A stretch of DNA of 64,000 nt from Nereocystis luetkeana (lineage: Eukaryota > Sar > Phaeophyceae > Laminariales > Laminariaceae): the NCBI GenBank assembly GCA_031213475.1, contig JARUPZ010000007.1:9722458-9786457 (forward strand). Reading direction: 5' to 3'. Shown here in pieces: positions 10,650-22,195 of the stretch (positions within the stretch are counted from its first letter, which is position 1; each line of letters begins with the position of its first letter). A program made the position numbers and the translations under genes. A model generated the notes under the pieces. The model saw only the letters and a list, made by a program, of their open reading frames with translations, had not been told where the DNA came from and made no database searches.

Positions 10650-11090
10650 CCGAAGTACACCGGGCGTAGATGCCCTACCGAAGTCCTCGGTCAGGTTCGG
10701 TACGGCCTCATAACCCTACCGAACATTCCGGTAAGGTTCGGTACGGTGCGGTACGAACTTGATACCGGTACTCAACACTTCGGTGAGTTCGGTAGGACCT
10801 CAATACCGGTACCCGACACTTCTGTAAGTCCGGTACGACTGCACTTTCCGATACCCGACAATTCGGTAAGGGCATACGGCGGGTATTTACCCTATCAAAA
10901 AGCGGTTCGGTACGGCCTCCATACCCTACCGAACATTCCGGTATGGTCCGGTACAAACTCGATAATACCGTTACCCGACCCTTTGGTAACTTTGGTACAT
11001 ACTCAATAATACCGGTACCCAACACTTCGATAAGTTCGGTACGCCCACCGAAAATACCCCGGGTACCGGCATACCTTACCGAACATACAC
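10650..11090. repeat. TACCGGTA-rich degenerate satellite, block 2 (left copy)
   Basis: The same repeat as at 8915-10055 resumes after about 0.6 kb of other sequence (10056-10649, in which I recognise nothing but a TACCTGGTA motif at 10333) and ends near ACCGAACATACAC. Confidence 0.8.
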
Positions 11091-11589
11091 TTGGTCGAGG
11101 CTTGGGCATTCCCCGTGCAAACTGATTCACGGCACCGCGTTCAGCACAGAAAGCTTCGTCGTTGTCTTTCCGAAACATTGTTGCGTTTTGCTGTTCTTGA
11201 CGAAAAATCGAAAATTCAAGCGCTCGAAAAACCGACTCGAGGAAAGACAAAATAGAGCCTCCAGCGCCCAGCTGGCATCTCGCTCGTTCCGGGTTTGTGA
11301 TTGCGGTTGATGCCATCAAAAATTATATCGTACTAGGTGTGAACCAGGTACATGTTACATATTACAGCGTAAAGCGCGGGTAGTGGCACTTGACTGCCGT
11401 TGCTCTCTCATCCTTCTTGTTGCTCGTTGACCTCTACATGTACGAGGCAAAGAGAAAGATAGGTGAGAGATGAGTGTTCGACGAAACTCTCGAGTCACAA
11501 TATGCGGTGCAATCAATTTCAGCCAGAGCCAACCGGGCACACTCGGCCGCACGGCACTACACCACACAACACACAGAATCGGAACTCAC

Positions 11590-11705
11590 CTGGCGTCCAG
11601 GCCTTCTGGGTCCAGTGGTAGACCCCGTAGCCTCGGCGTCGATGGCTGGGAACATCGGCGGCGGAGGCAAACCGAACGCGATACGTAGACGAGGTTGGTC
11701 TACTG
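11590..11705 (-). CDS. Possible exon of an unrecognised minus-strand gene
   Basis: A 116-nt stretch between AG (TACGTACAG) and a strong donor, CCAG/GTGAGTTCC. One frame is open and reads YRVRFASAADVPSHRRRGYG then VYHWTQKAWTP. I recognise no family. Phase to kinase exon 1 is undetermined, so it may be a separate gene. Copy at 56363-56478. Confidence 0.25.
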
Positions 11706-11943
11706 CTGTACGTACCCGTGTTATACTCATATATAGAAGGGCCAAACCACGAAAACAAGAACAAGCTGAAAGCATGCCACCCTTCAGCGCAGGGGCAGAG
11801 ATGCAGCAGGTAGGGGACGGCACAGGTGGAAGTCGCGGCGTGAGAGGGTCGTCATAGGGAGTGCCGATCCTGTCTGGGAGTGGGCACGCCGCTCCGAAGA
11901 CTCCATATATACGAGTGCGCTCCAACCTTGCACGTCGGTCGGT

Positions 11944-12180
11944 CCACACAGCATGATACACGTCAAAAACAAAGATCGGTTGACGGCCTAGCTACTAGTT
12001 TTGACCCGTCAAAGGCGTCTATAGGGCTAATACTGTACTACGTGGTATTTCCTTGACGACCGTCCGTCAAGCGGCAAGAGTGTCGTCAAGGTGACAAACG
12101 TTTTGATATATATGCTATGTTTAGTATAGGGATTCCCATGAAGGCTCTCCGTCAAGAGGCAAGAATGCCGTCAGCTCCGT
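11944..12180. promoter_or_regulatory. Cluster of CGTCA/TGACG words (left copy)
   Basis: CGTCA or its complement appears about nine times in some 240 bp, including two related segments (CCGTCAAGCGGCAAGAGTGT and CCGTCAAGAGGCAAGAATGC). TGACG is the core bound by many bZIP factors, so a control region is possible; a degenerate repeat is equally possible. Copy at 56717-56953. Confidence 0.25.
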
Positions 12181-12817
12181 CACGGCGATAAATCATACGC
12201 GGCGTATTTATTGGCCAATGGGGTCCGCACGTGGACTAAAGGAGCAAAAAAACAAAGATCGCAGTCGTCTGCGTTTCGAGTTCTGCTGATCGTCGTTTCT
12301 CCTCTCCTCATCCTCTTATTTTTTACCAGGTACTTCGTCTATTAATAGTATGAAGCTCTCAACTGCACCCGGGTTTCGACACATGACCTAGGATTAGACT
12401 CGGATACGTTTTGAGAAACGCTGGAAGTTTTTTTCACACAGTCGGTCGATTGTTTTGTTGTCTCGCCTTTCTTGTGCTTGCCCATCCACCGCGCCGCTAC
12501 GGCGAGACAAAACGCACACGCACAAGCTGTCAGCCCTGTACTTCGCAGCTACGTACACGGGTAGCTTCCGTACAGTAGTGTGGGCTCGTTCGCCTATACT
12601 ACCCAGCGAGGCTACCAAGACTTTCCGGCCAGATTGAAACAAATCAGACGTAAACGAAATGACCTCCAGGGTACCTACCCCACGAAATCGAAACTTACCG
12701 CGGTCTTGAACACGAGCGAGCGCCCGACAGCCACATGCCCCCGCGGTTGAAAAACGCGACACATACATAGATACCTCCTCCGCGCCTACCTTCTCCGCCG
12801 CTGCTCCACCCACTCAC

Positions 12818-12848
12818 CTGGAGGTTGCCGATCGACTCGCCGGCCGGA
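12818..12848 (-). CDS. Possible 31-nt micro-exon
   Basis: TCCGGCCGGCGAGTCGATCG plus 11 nt lies between a good acceptor (GTGTTTGTTTTCAG) and a good donor (CAG/GTGAGTGG) on the minus strand. A degraded relative (TTTGTTTCAATCTGGCCGG) occurs about 200 bp downstream at 12600-12645, as if this exon too had been duplicated. Copy at 57591-57621. Confidence 0.3.
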
Positions 12849-13010
12849 CTGAAAACAAACACGCGTAAACGATGATGATCCCAGCCTTGTTTGATCCACC
12901 AAAAACTAGAAAATAATTACTGCGGCGAACGCCCCACCACCTATGCCCCCCCGACCATATTTGAACACACACCACGTACACCGACACAGAGTATACACAC
13001 ACATCAGCAC

Positions 13011-13150
13011 CTTGTCTGCGGCGCGGCGGCTTCGATAGCGGAGGTTGCGATGGGGGTGACTGCCTCCTTCCATGGTCGAGTCGAGTTCGGCCGACGTGTC
13101 GCCGTAAGACCTATAAACGTGGTAGTAGTTGTGGTATTTGTAGGACGGTA
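13011..13150 (-). CDS. Possible exon of an unrecognised minus-strand gene
   Basis: Open frame reading KYHNYYHVYRSYGDTSAELD then STMEGGSHPHRNLRYRSRRA and ADK before the donor-like AAG/GTGCTG. The 5' boundary is uncertain. No family recognised. Copy from 57784. Confidence 0.2.
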
Positions 13151-13744
13151 GACGCGCGTGAAGGCGCGGTCTCGAACAGTCTCGAAGGCGTGACAGGTCG
13201 CCTTGTGGTCCGTGACCCTTTTGTCGGTGATTGGCGTCGGCGCAGGTAGTAGATATCGGGGTCGGTCTTCTTGCTAAGGAGGAAAGGCTGGGAAAAAGTA
13301 AAGTGAAAGAGGGGGGAGGGCGTCAACCTACGCGAACGAAATGCAAAAACATGGAACAAAGCGTTGATTGAGGATGTTGAACCGAGGAACGGTGTGAAAC
13401 CCTTTTGACCAATAATATTCGTCGAGCATGAATGATCGAGTTTAGCTGACACGGCGGCAACTCGCGCCGGTGGTACACTACCCGCGTTTGTCGTGACGCG
13501 TGATCGATTCACGAATAATAGTCGATTGAGCGGGGTCCGTCGTGATTCAGCATATCGTATTGCTCCTCTATCAAGCATGATTGCCCTGTGCTGCTGCTGC
13601 TGTTCTTGTTGTTCACGTTTTGCTTGCCGTCTACGAGCAATGTGTACATACAACACATACATACCTGTACGTTATAATTTCAGTATAAATCTTTAACCTG
13701 ACACCACGAGTCGAGTCTCGAGTGCTCTCCCTTGCCTACGGCAT

Positions 13745-14320
13745 CTGTGAAGGTGTTACCTACTGAGCTATAGGGGTAAAAGATTGATCGATTACCCAGT
13801 CCAGGGTAATCCTTGTATCACCCCCCCCCCTCCCTCTGAACGGCGGGATCTTTGGGGCGTCGGAACCGTATACATCTGTACTCTGACCTACCCGCTTCGC
13901 TTCATCACCCAGGGAACCAGGGAGATAGATGTGGTTTTAGGCACGCGCAAGCGTTTCTATAGAGAAACGTTCGAAGTGAGGTTCGAACCCGTGACCTGGA
14001 TGATGTCAAACGGAAAGGTGTTATCTACTGAGCTATAGGGGTAAAAGATCGATCGATTAAACCCTAGCCAAGAGTATACCTTATTACACTCTCCCCGCCT
14101 CTGAACGGCGGGATCTTTGGGGCGTCGGAACCGTATACGTCTGTATGCTGACCTACCCGCTTCGTTTCATTACCTGAGGAACCAGGGAGATGTGTTTTTA
14201 GGCACGCGCAAGCGTTTCTATAGAGAAACGTTCGAAGTGGGGAGCAAACCCGTGTCCTCGACGATGTCAAATGCGCATGTCTTACCTACTGAGCTAAAAG
14301 GGGTAAAATATCGATCGATT
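13745..14320 (-). repeat. Tandem 263-bp repeats with tRNA-like promoter boxes (left copy)
   Basis: The words CTACTGAGCTATAGGGGTAA recur at about 13761, 14026 and 14287. Read on the minus strand, each has an A-box-like TAGCTCAGTAG and, 50 bp on, a B-box-like GGGTTCGAACC (GGGTTTGCTCC in the third). Anticodon and T stems do not pair well, so these are tRNA-derived relics or a SINE head, not working tRNA genes. Confidence 0.6.
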
Positions 14321-15896
14321 ACCCAGCCCAGGGTATCCTTGTAACACATCCCGTCTATCACTCTTGCCCGCACTTCTGTTGCTCGAAAGTTTCAGTACGA
14401 AACCCCAACTACATAACCCCCCCTCATACGAGTGGTTATCGTTACCCTGCGTCACACCTCCTACCGTGGGTTGAAATCGGCCGCGTCTCAGTGTTTCGTG
14501 CTGATGTGCCAATCAATGGTGTGACCCACTAATCATCATCACACGCATGATACCATCCATGATGATAACGTGCGGTGTTCTATGTTTACTCCCGCTCCCA
14601 ACGTTAACACGGCCATGTTATGATCAGAGGTCGGGACACTTTGTATCCCAGGACAGGTTGCCTATTAAGTCGGTACTCTTTGGTACTCACGTGGGTTGTT
14701 TGCTTAGGGATAGAAGAAGAGCAGCTATATTCCTTTCTTGCACGCGGAGACTAAGAGCCAAGCTCGTGTCTCGCTGGGAAAACCCCTGGTTTTCCATCTC
14801 TAAGAAACGCCTCCCAAGTACTACAACTACGATCCCAATACTTGATCCCAGGTAGTTACCGGCAGCATCATTACACTAGCCCACTCTGATTAACCGTATA
14901 AGCAGAATTATGAAAAATTCATGGAAACCCCGATTCCACGAAATAGAACATGAGTCGAAGATGCGGCTCCTCAAAACCCACTCCCACACCTCTGAATGGC
15001 GAGGCAACGAAGCCGACAGGGTACGTATAACAACAAGAGAAATGAAGGAAGGCCTAACCGTGAGTGACTGGAAGAAATCGTCAACGAAAGGGCACTACGG
15101 CTACATTGTCGGGGTTTTTCTTTCGCTCGCGAGAGTTCGTATCTAGAGCTGCAGAATAATATTGAACTCAACGATTTAGCAAACCCTTCTCATCCTTATT
15201 CTCCCCATGTTCAAACAGAACCAAGATCGTCGTCTCTGGTGGGTGTGTGTCCAGTACTTTTATTTCCCTCCCTAGAGACTACTTCGTATGGTCCTTCAGG
15301 GGGATTTTCCGTATTCCTATACGTATAATCGTAAGGATTCACTCGTGTTTTCCCCGCCTGCACGTTTTTTGTCGTTTTTTTTTCGTGGCATATATTGTTT
15401 TCGTTCTCGATCGGGGTTTCTGATGTGCCCATCCAGTGTAATCCACGCTGACTCAGGAAAGAGGCTGGGACAAGCAGAACCGGGTCGACCCTACTTGTAC
15501 TATATGTAGCACTTTACACGAAGCGATACACAACATATGAAGCATGCAACAACGAGAAGCAAAGCTCAAACACGAAAAAAAACGTATATACGAGGTGTAC
15601 GAAAACTCACTGCACTACAGTGAGGGGGCATGTTGAGGTATTTCCCCCTTCTAAACCTGTGAATACAATGCATTCTACCTTATAAAGACAAATCATACCC
15701 ATACGGCAAGCAACGTAAGCACAGGTAAACTGCAGAGTGGTTGTCGAGAGGCATTCTAGCAACGAGAAAATGTTTCCCCTCGACTCTAACGGAGCAGAAG
15801 AATCAAGAGCAGATTTGAGTCGCCATAAGTAGTGTACACTTCCTTCGAAATAATAGCACCAGATATCAGGAACCAGGTGTATTGTCAACGTGCATA

Positions 15897-15944
15897 CACT
15901 CCCCCCCCTCCCCCCATGATCAAACGGGGGGGGGGGGGGGGGTA
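15897..15944. repeat. C-tract/G-tract palindrome (left copy)
   Basis: Runs of C flank CATGATCAAACGG and then a run of about 18 G, giving a palindrome of homopolymers. Counterparts are at 25345-25383 and 60725-60766, with different tract lengths; in the right copy one tract is interrupted by an A. Confidence 0.85.
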
Positions 15945-16280
15945 TATTGAAATAGTTCAATAAAAAATATGCATAGTGACCGACTGATGATGTACAGTAG
16001 TAGAATACTGCTGTCCAGCGACCGCGAAGAAAAATCGTTTCCTTATTATCTGTTTACGGTGAGAGGCATGTGGAGGCACCCCGTGTGGTCTACAGTGAGA
16101 GGCGTGTGTACGCGAGCATGTACTGTCTTGTATACACTCCGCATGCACGTCACATGAAAAGACACATACGTATTTGTGTGTTGTACCGTTTCTTTGGCTC
16201 CGGTAAGCTTCGCCGCCTACAAAAAACGTGAACACACTCCCTCCTCGTCAACACATTTGGGCAACACTATTATACCATTA

Positions 16281-16403
16281 AAAAGACGGGAAAATACAGT
16301 CTTCAGAACCAAATATGCCTATTGATGGATAAAATACTGGAATGTGTAGGTTTTTGAGCATATGATGGGTCCTGATTACTATGGTCCCCCGTAATAGTAG
16401 TAT
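16281..16403. mobile_element. MITE-family end, inside the inversion
   Basis: GGGTCCTGATTACTATGGTC followed by CCCCGTAATA matches the family terminus; I see no matching inverted end on the other side. Counterparts are near 24887-25010 and 60269-60392. Confidence 0.5.
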
Positions 16404-17498
16404 CATTTGGTAATGAATACATATTTTTGGGTAATGGGCGCGGTGAATACCCAGACGAACACCTGATGATGGTGACGCTGGTTCGGTGAGGCAAAACTAT
16501 CATACCCTTCGCCCACCTTCTGGTCTTGCTTTTTCTTAGGCTTGGTTGGGGACGGGTTTTTGCGTATTTTGACCTGCCTACCCCCCCGCTCAGTGTCGGG
16601 GCTGGTCTGGGTAATCGGGCGACTCATTTTGTGGCACATGGCGCGTTTTCAGGGATGTCGGTTGGGTTTAGGTGGTTCTTGGCGTATTCCGTGCTATTTT
16701 TTCTTCTCCTTTTTGGTATTCACTTTTCGCTTTTCCATCGCCGCCGCCTGCCCCTTAAGCCGATTTAGGATAGTAACCAGGACAACCTACGGACCGGGTA
16801 GAAATGTACCACGCCCCACCCCCTCTATTTCGTCTAGTCGCGTGGGAAAATATATCGATAAGTAGATAGGATATCGAAGTAGATAGGATATCTCGATTAT
16901 CTCTCTTCCTCCTTTTCCTCTTCCGCAGGGGTAGGCGAAACAACCACACACACCAGCAAGCAAAAGGCAGACGCATATAAACTACGAGGTAGGGAGGCGC
17001 CTAATTTCTGAGACTCCTATCTCATGGCGAGCTCTACTATTAATAGGTCTTTCACCCTCAAAACTGGTTTTTGAGGAACGCTTGGTGCCTTTTGATGAAA
17101 ACAAGTCCACGGCCGAGGTATGTGCACTACTATGCAAAATTGTTCCACGGACACCGTTGGTTGTTTTGCGGCGGACGCGCGTAACGTAAACTTCCAACGG
17201 ATACAAGAAAATGAAAATGAGACCGTTGGCGGCGTGGCGCATAGTGGGACCAACAACACATGATGATGAGTCATGCTAAGTTTTCTTAGTTTTCTATTCA
17301 TAGCACCGGGAGCTCTATATGCCTCATTCGAAAACAGAAAATTCCCTCGAGGAAACAAATTGTTAGTGTGATGATGAAGAAGACGGTGATGGTCGATGCG
17401 AGGTAAATTCATTTTTATCGAAAGGCTGCTGCGGACTAGCCGAAACATGGACGAGAGAACCGAGCAGAAATAGGGCCTACTAATACTGCATTGATATT

Positions 17499-17900
17499 GC
17501 CCTCGATGAAATACATTCGAGCGCTGTTCTTAGTTTGCTTGCCTTTTTTTGTGAAGTGGCAGTTGGAGTCGGTGCCAGCGTGGAGAGAGATCAGCCGGCA
17601 CCGGCACAGACGGCGCCGAAACATGGACGAGAGAACCGCGCAGAAATATGGCCTACTAATACTGCATTGATATTGTCCTCGATGAAATGCATTCGAGAGC
17701 TGTTCTCAGAGCGCTTGCCTTTTTTTATGTGAAGTGGCAGTTGGAGTCGGTGCGAGCGTGGAGAGAGATCAGTCGGCACCGGCACAGACGCACCCCAGCA
17801 GGCAGGGTTTGGCTCTCAGACTGAACGTCTGCTTTTCTTCCTTGAAAAACCAAGAACAAAGGGCTCGCGCTTCACGCTCGCGCGCCTCATTGTAAAAGAC
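17499..17900. repeat. S element, two tandem copies
   Basis: CCTCGATGAAATGCATTCGAG to GGCACCGGCACAGACG occurs at 17499-17612 and again from 17670, the second continuing through CTGAACGTCTGCTTTTCTTC. Other copies: 20140-20360, 26945-27178, 30846-31057, 62331-62732. Non-coding dispersed repeat of unknown class. Confidence 0.7.
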
Positions 17901-18260
17901 GGATACCATATTACGGGGCAGAGTGGTATGCTCGTACAGCAGTACGATAGCACGGCGGGAGCAGGACGCCCCACCCCCCAACATCCATCAATAGGTTGTG
18001 GTTTGCCTGGTCCATGCGGCGGTTATATATACGGGAAAACACGTCTGTTGCTTTTACTCGTCGTCACATGGTCATCATGTCTACGTACCTGGTATGTATA
18101 TACAAAGTCGGTGGGGATGGTGGAGGGTGGAGGTGGCGATATTTTCTTTCGAACGGCGAACTGACTGCTTGATTGTGAGCGAAGTAGATAGAATAGGACC
18201 TACGTAAGACCGACCAAAAGGAACGAGAAAATGTAAGAGTACGTAATCTCGAGTTGTTAG

Positions 18261-18378
18261 TATTACGGGGGGTCATAGTTAATAGGGCCAAATATTGTTA
18301 GTAAAAATGAGTAAATACATACCTGGTAGGGTTTTGTGTGTACCGTAGGTCCTATTTACTATGTGGTCCCCCGTAATA
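18261..18378. mobile_element. MITE-like element (left copy)
   Basis: About 118 bp with terminal inverted repeats: TATTACGGGGGGTCATAG at one end and CTATGTGGTCCCCCGTAATA at the other, with AATAGG...CCTATT extending them. There is no coding capacity. Related elements lie in units 1 and 2. Copy at 63093-63210. Confidence 0.75.
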
Positions 18379-19256
18379 ATATTCAATAATAATAGTAGAT
18401 ATCTTGCACCGCAGGGGGGAAGGGATGAACAGACATACATCCATATAGCGCACGTTGCTGTGATGGTTTTGGTTGTTATTGTTTACGGTGTTGCAAAAGG
18501 CGTTGGTGATATTATACGTGGTGGTAGCAGTAGTGGCGGCGGTGGTTGTTGTTGTTGGTGATGATATGATGGGTTTTTTTTCAACAATGCGTATTAATAC
18601 CGGTACCTTCTTTTTAATAAACGAGGCAACAATATCATACTGTTGGCTCATCCTTGGATGCACGTATCAGCTTTTCGCGCTCGGAGCCTCTATTCTTACG
18701 TTCAATCATGATCAAGTAGTAGTGGGCAAAATAGTTTCGATCGGAAATGTTTTTGGCCATTTCTCCGATGAAATATTTGAAATCCCATCCTAAAGAAAAC
18801 GTCCATCCTAAACTTTATCTCGCAATGTTTAGTATAGATGACGGGCTCGAAGATATGAGGTACACATTCGACAGACTGGCATGTATTTTCAACTGCCAGG
18901 TTACTATTTGCGAGTACCGAAACATGCGATGAGGATCGCAAAACACAAAATAAAGGCGAAAAGTAGAACGTAATGAATGTTTAAAAAGACCTACGATAGC
19001 ATGCACTTTTTTTTGCCATTCGAGACGGATACAGCAGTAGGACTCGTAGATAATTTGCTGTGGCACAAAAAGTAACCCATTCCTTACTGTTGTTGTACTG
19101 TAAAAGACCTGCTATATATAGTATGCGATTGGAAGCGCGAAGTACACAAAGTCTTCTTTCAGCTCGTGCGACGATAGACGATAGACGCTCGATCTCGACA
19201 GAGACTGAGCCCACGCCCAACCCCCACTCGGTGGCGGGCAAGATCAACTAATAATA

Positions 19257-19400
19257 TAGATGACGAGCTCGAAGAAATGAGGTGGATGCATCCTCTAGGG
19301 GGCAAGAGCTTGCCGGCGACGTCCTACGGTATCCTCAAACACCTGAAAAAAAAATCATTTTTTTTCCATTCGAGACGGATACAGCAGTTACTGCTGTGAG
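19257..19400. repeat. R element
   Basis: GATGACGAGCTCGAAGAAAT, GGGGGCAAGAGCTTGCCGGC and CCATTCGAGACGGATACAGC mark a dispersed repeat of about 120-140 bp. Other copies start at about 22273, 28189, 28944, 29996 and 32766, with a partial one at 18836. Its inner AAGAGCTTGCC can pair weakly with itself. No coding function is assigned. Confidence 0.65.
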
Positions 19401-19649
19401 TAGTAGTGCTCGTATCTATTGTTTTTCGTCTATTTTGAGCACACCAGCGGGCAACGCGCTGCACCATTGAGCGTAGGACCCAAGCGTCTGAGCCAACCCT
19501 GACTGCCTTTCTTTGATCTGGCGAACAGCAGTGCTCGACGTACATACTCTGTATTCATCGCCACCCTTGCACAACAACACCGCACTACAGCAGTAGCAGG
19601 CACCTGGTCTGGTGTTTAGACGTCTCCCCAACTCTGACTGCCTTACACG

Positions 19650-20080
19650 GTATGGGATACCTGGTATGGTATATGTTGGTGGTATATTGTATATGGGAAT
19701 ATGGGATATATGTTGGTAGTATGGTATATATATGGGAATATGGGAGAACCACCGTACCTGGTATGTGGTGTGGTATGTGTTGACGGTATGGTACGGGAAA
19801 AACACAGTATATGGTTTGGTACGTTTGCGGTATGGTACCCTGGTACGATGTCGTGGATATTTTTTACGGCTAAATTTACCTGGGGGTATGGTATGTTTTA
19901 GTATATAAGGTCCGTAAGGGTCAAACACGTCGTACGAATATCATCGGTAAAGCGCTTATATATCGGCCATTTGGAAAGTGTTCGAAAATATAAACCTTGC
20001 GGACAGACAGACAGACAGACAGATTTGCAGTTACCAAAACAGAGACTCAGTTCTACAAACTGAGATTACCACTCCGTCCC
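19650..20080. repeat. GGTATGG-rich repeat ending in GACAGACA, copy 1
   Basis: AT-rich GGTATATGGGAATATGGG words are followed by GTGTTGACGGTATGGTACGG, a GACA tract, and the hairpin CTCAGTTCTACAAACTGAG. Three further copies: 23285-23684 (truncated, at the unit junction), 30371-30790, 33772-34205 (at the end of unit 2). Confidence 0.75.
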
Positions 20081-21055
20081 TAATCATTAGGACGGTTTGT
20101 CCATCAATATACGATCAAAACGGTCTTTATCACTGTTATTGCCCTCGATGAAATGCATTCGAGCGCTGTTCTCACAGTTTGCTTGTACGTACTGGTATTT
20201 TTTTTGTGAAGTCGCAGTTGGAATTGGTGCGAGTGTGGAGAGAGACCAGTCGGCACCGATACAGACGGCACCTTGGCTCTCAGACTGAACGTCTGCTTTT
20301 CTTCCTTGGAACCAAGAACAAAAAGCTCATGCTTCGCGCTCGCGCGCCTCATAGTAAAATACGGTTACAATATTACGGGACAGAGTGGTATGCCAGTACA
20401 GCAGTACGATAGCACGGCGAGAGCAGGACGCCCCACCCCCCAACAGCCATCAAGAGGTTGTGGTTTGCCTGGTCCATACGGCGGTGATGTATACGGGAAA
20501 GCACGTCTTCTGCCGAGATCTGTTTGTCGCAGAATATCCCCTCTCGCCTCTAAGAAAAGCCCACACGGCTCAGCAGTTTAAACGTGACAAGCGCACTAAG
20601 ACACTGAAAAATCTTTGAAATACTCCCTGTAAATAAATGTTGCAGCAGATGTTGACGTACCAGCACATACATGATGAGTACGTACGTACGTGTTTGATGG
20701 TGAGTCCCACTATAGTATGATATTCGTACATGTATGTTCTTGGCTTCTCTTCTGCTCTTGATATATATATGAAAAACGCAGTATGCACACACCTACCTGT
20801 AAGATTGCAGGGAGGGGTGGTCCAACAGCGCAGGGGGTGATACTCGTGATTTCTGTAGGCAGGCTAGCGAGCGGCGCATTGTGATCCTGCAGCTCTTTGT
20901 TTCTTAAATCGGGGGGACGGAATATACGAGGGTAACAAACAAAGTGATCGACACTGGGACGAACATACTACATGTCTGTACTACACAGAGGGTTGGAAAG
21001 TAAAAGCGAAGTACTTTTCGTCTTGAAGTTGATGCGAAATAGACTTTTACAGCAT

Positions 21056-21179
21056 ATTACTACAGGGGCCCATAGTAAATAGGACCAAGTATTGTTATTA
21101 ATAGTAAAAATATAGGGAAATATATAGGCTTTTGTATCCACTGTATAGGTCCTGGTATTGAATATGGTCCCCCGTAATA
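21056..21179. mobile_element. MITE-like element, second locus in unit 1
   Basis: Ends CCCATAGTAAATAGGACC and GGTCCT...ATATGGTCCCCCGTAATA are inverted repeats of the same family. Confidence 0.7.
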
Positions 21180-22195
21180 GAAAAGTGGGAAAGACGAAGA
21201 AAGTGAAAGATCTATCTACCGTGATTGTCATTCCCATTGATTGGTGAAACAGCAGCAGCAGCAGTGGTCTGATGGGGGGTGCGTTTGTACGCACGACGGT
21301 TACAAAGTAATCAACCCGATACTCGTGGTCGTACTATAATAAATAATAGTAGAATACTGCCGCGCTTTTGTTCTGGAGAGTTCTTCACTTTCTGTTATTA
21401 TAGTCGTTTATTAGAACAACACTACACATTGTCGGATGGCAAGCATAATAATAATAATAAATAATACCTCGTACCAGGTAACCGACAGCCTCTCGTATTA
21501 TTAATAGTAACAAGTACCCTGGTACTCGTAAGCGAATTACTTTTTTTCGTCTTAAAGTTGATGCGAATTAGACTTTACAGTTTGTTGTCCAGTGAAAACC
21601 TTGTGGTGGGTTGTTCACACGTTCATACATCATTCGACAGATTGACATGTTTTTTCAACTGCCGGGTTATTTACGAATACCGAAATACGACGAGGGTCGC
21701 AAGACATTAATATAGGCGAAGTAAAAAGTAATTCACTGCTGTGCTGTCCCCGTACCGCCGCTGTTTTTGTACCGCCGCTGTTTTCAGCTGCAGGCGGCGC
21801 AAATTTGTTTTTTCTCGTCGCAAAGTGTCAATACGCTGCTGGTGCAGATCAGCTCATGCGACGATAGACGCTTGCTCTCGACATAGACTCAGCCCACGGC
21901 CAACCCGTTTCGTGGCGGGCAAGGACAATTATTAGTCTAGACGATTTTTATTTTTATTTTAGTCATCACTTCTACTTTCCAGCCTTGCGTACTCGTGGGA
22001 GGTTTTACCCTCAACGAGCTTCTGGACAAGCCGTGGTTACAGGTGTCCACGCTTCTCTCCCCCGGTACGTGCCTTTATTTGTTTGTCGCGCATAGGGTTC
22101 AGCATTCCCACTGCTCGTCGATTTTCATCGAATGTAGCTAACTCACGCTCTCGCGCTTTCCGCTAATCAATTTCTTTTTTGCATGAAAAAGCCAG

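Larger units (their letters stand above)
15091..16740 (-). other. 1.65-kb inversion specific to the left copy
   Basis: The reverse complement of this block matches 59927-61574 and 24545-26194. The flanks (GTCAACGAAAG on the left, CCGCCGCCTGCCCC on the right) match directly. At the left breakpoint the left copy lacks 43 bp present in the other two (59884-59926). Junctions share only one or two bases. Confidence 0.93.
1..19168. repeat. Left copy of a 44.8-kb tandem segmental duplication
   Basis: The sequence from base 1 reappears from base 44805 in the same orientation. The offset drifts from 44804 to 44813 over the first 6 kb, falls to 44773 after a microsatellite at 5964-6035, and is 44832 near the end, so small indels separate the copies. 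Substitutions are scattered through 1 to about 6090, after which I found almost none apart from one small deletion and one inversion (separate entries). The copy begins left of the window. It holds exons 1-6 of a minus-strand protein kinase, a TACCGGTA-rich satellite, tRNA-like repeats and the start of a nested 9-kb duplication. Confidence 0.97.

Noticed and set aside
13972..14046. Functional tRNA gene on the minus strand
   Set aside because: A- and B-box words are present, but the D, anticodon and T stems fail to pair and the unit is tandemly repeated.
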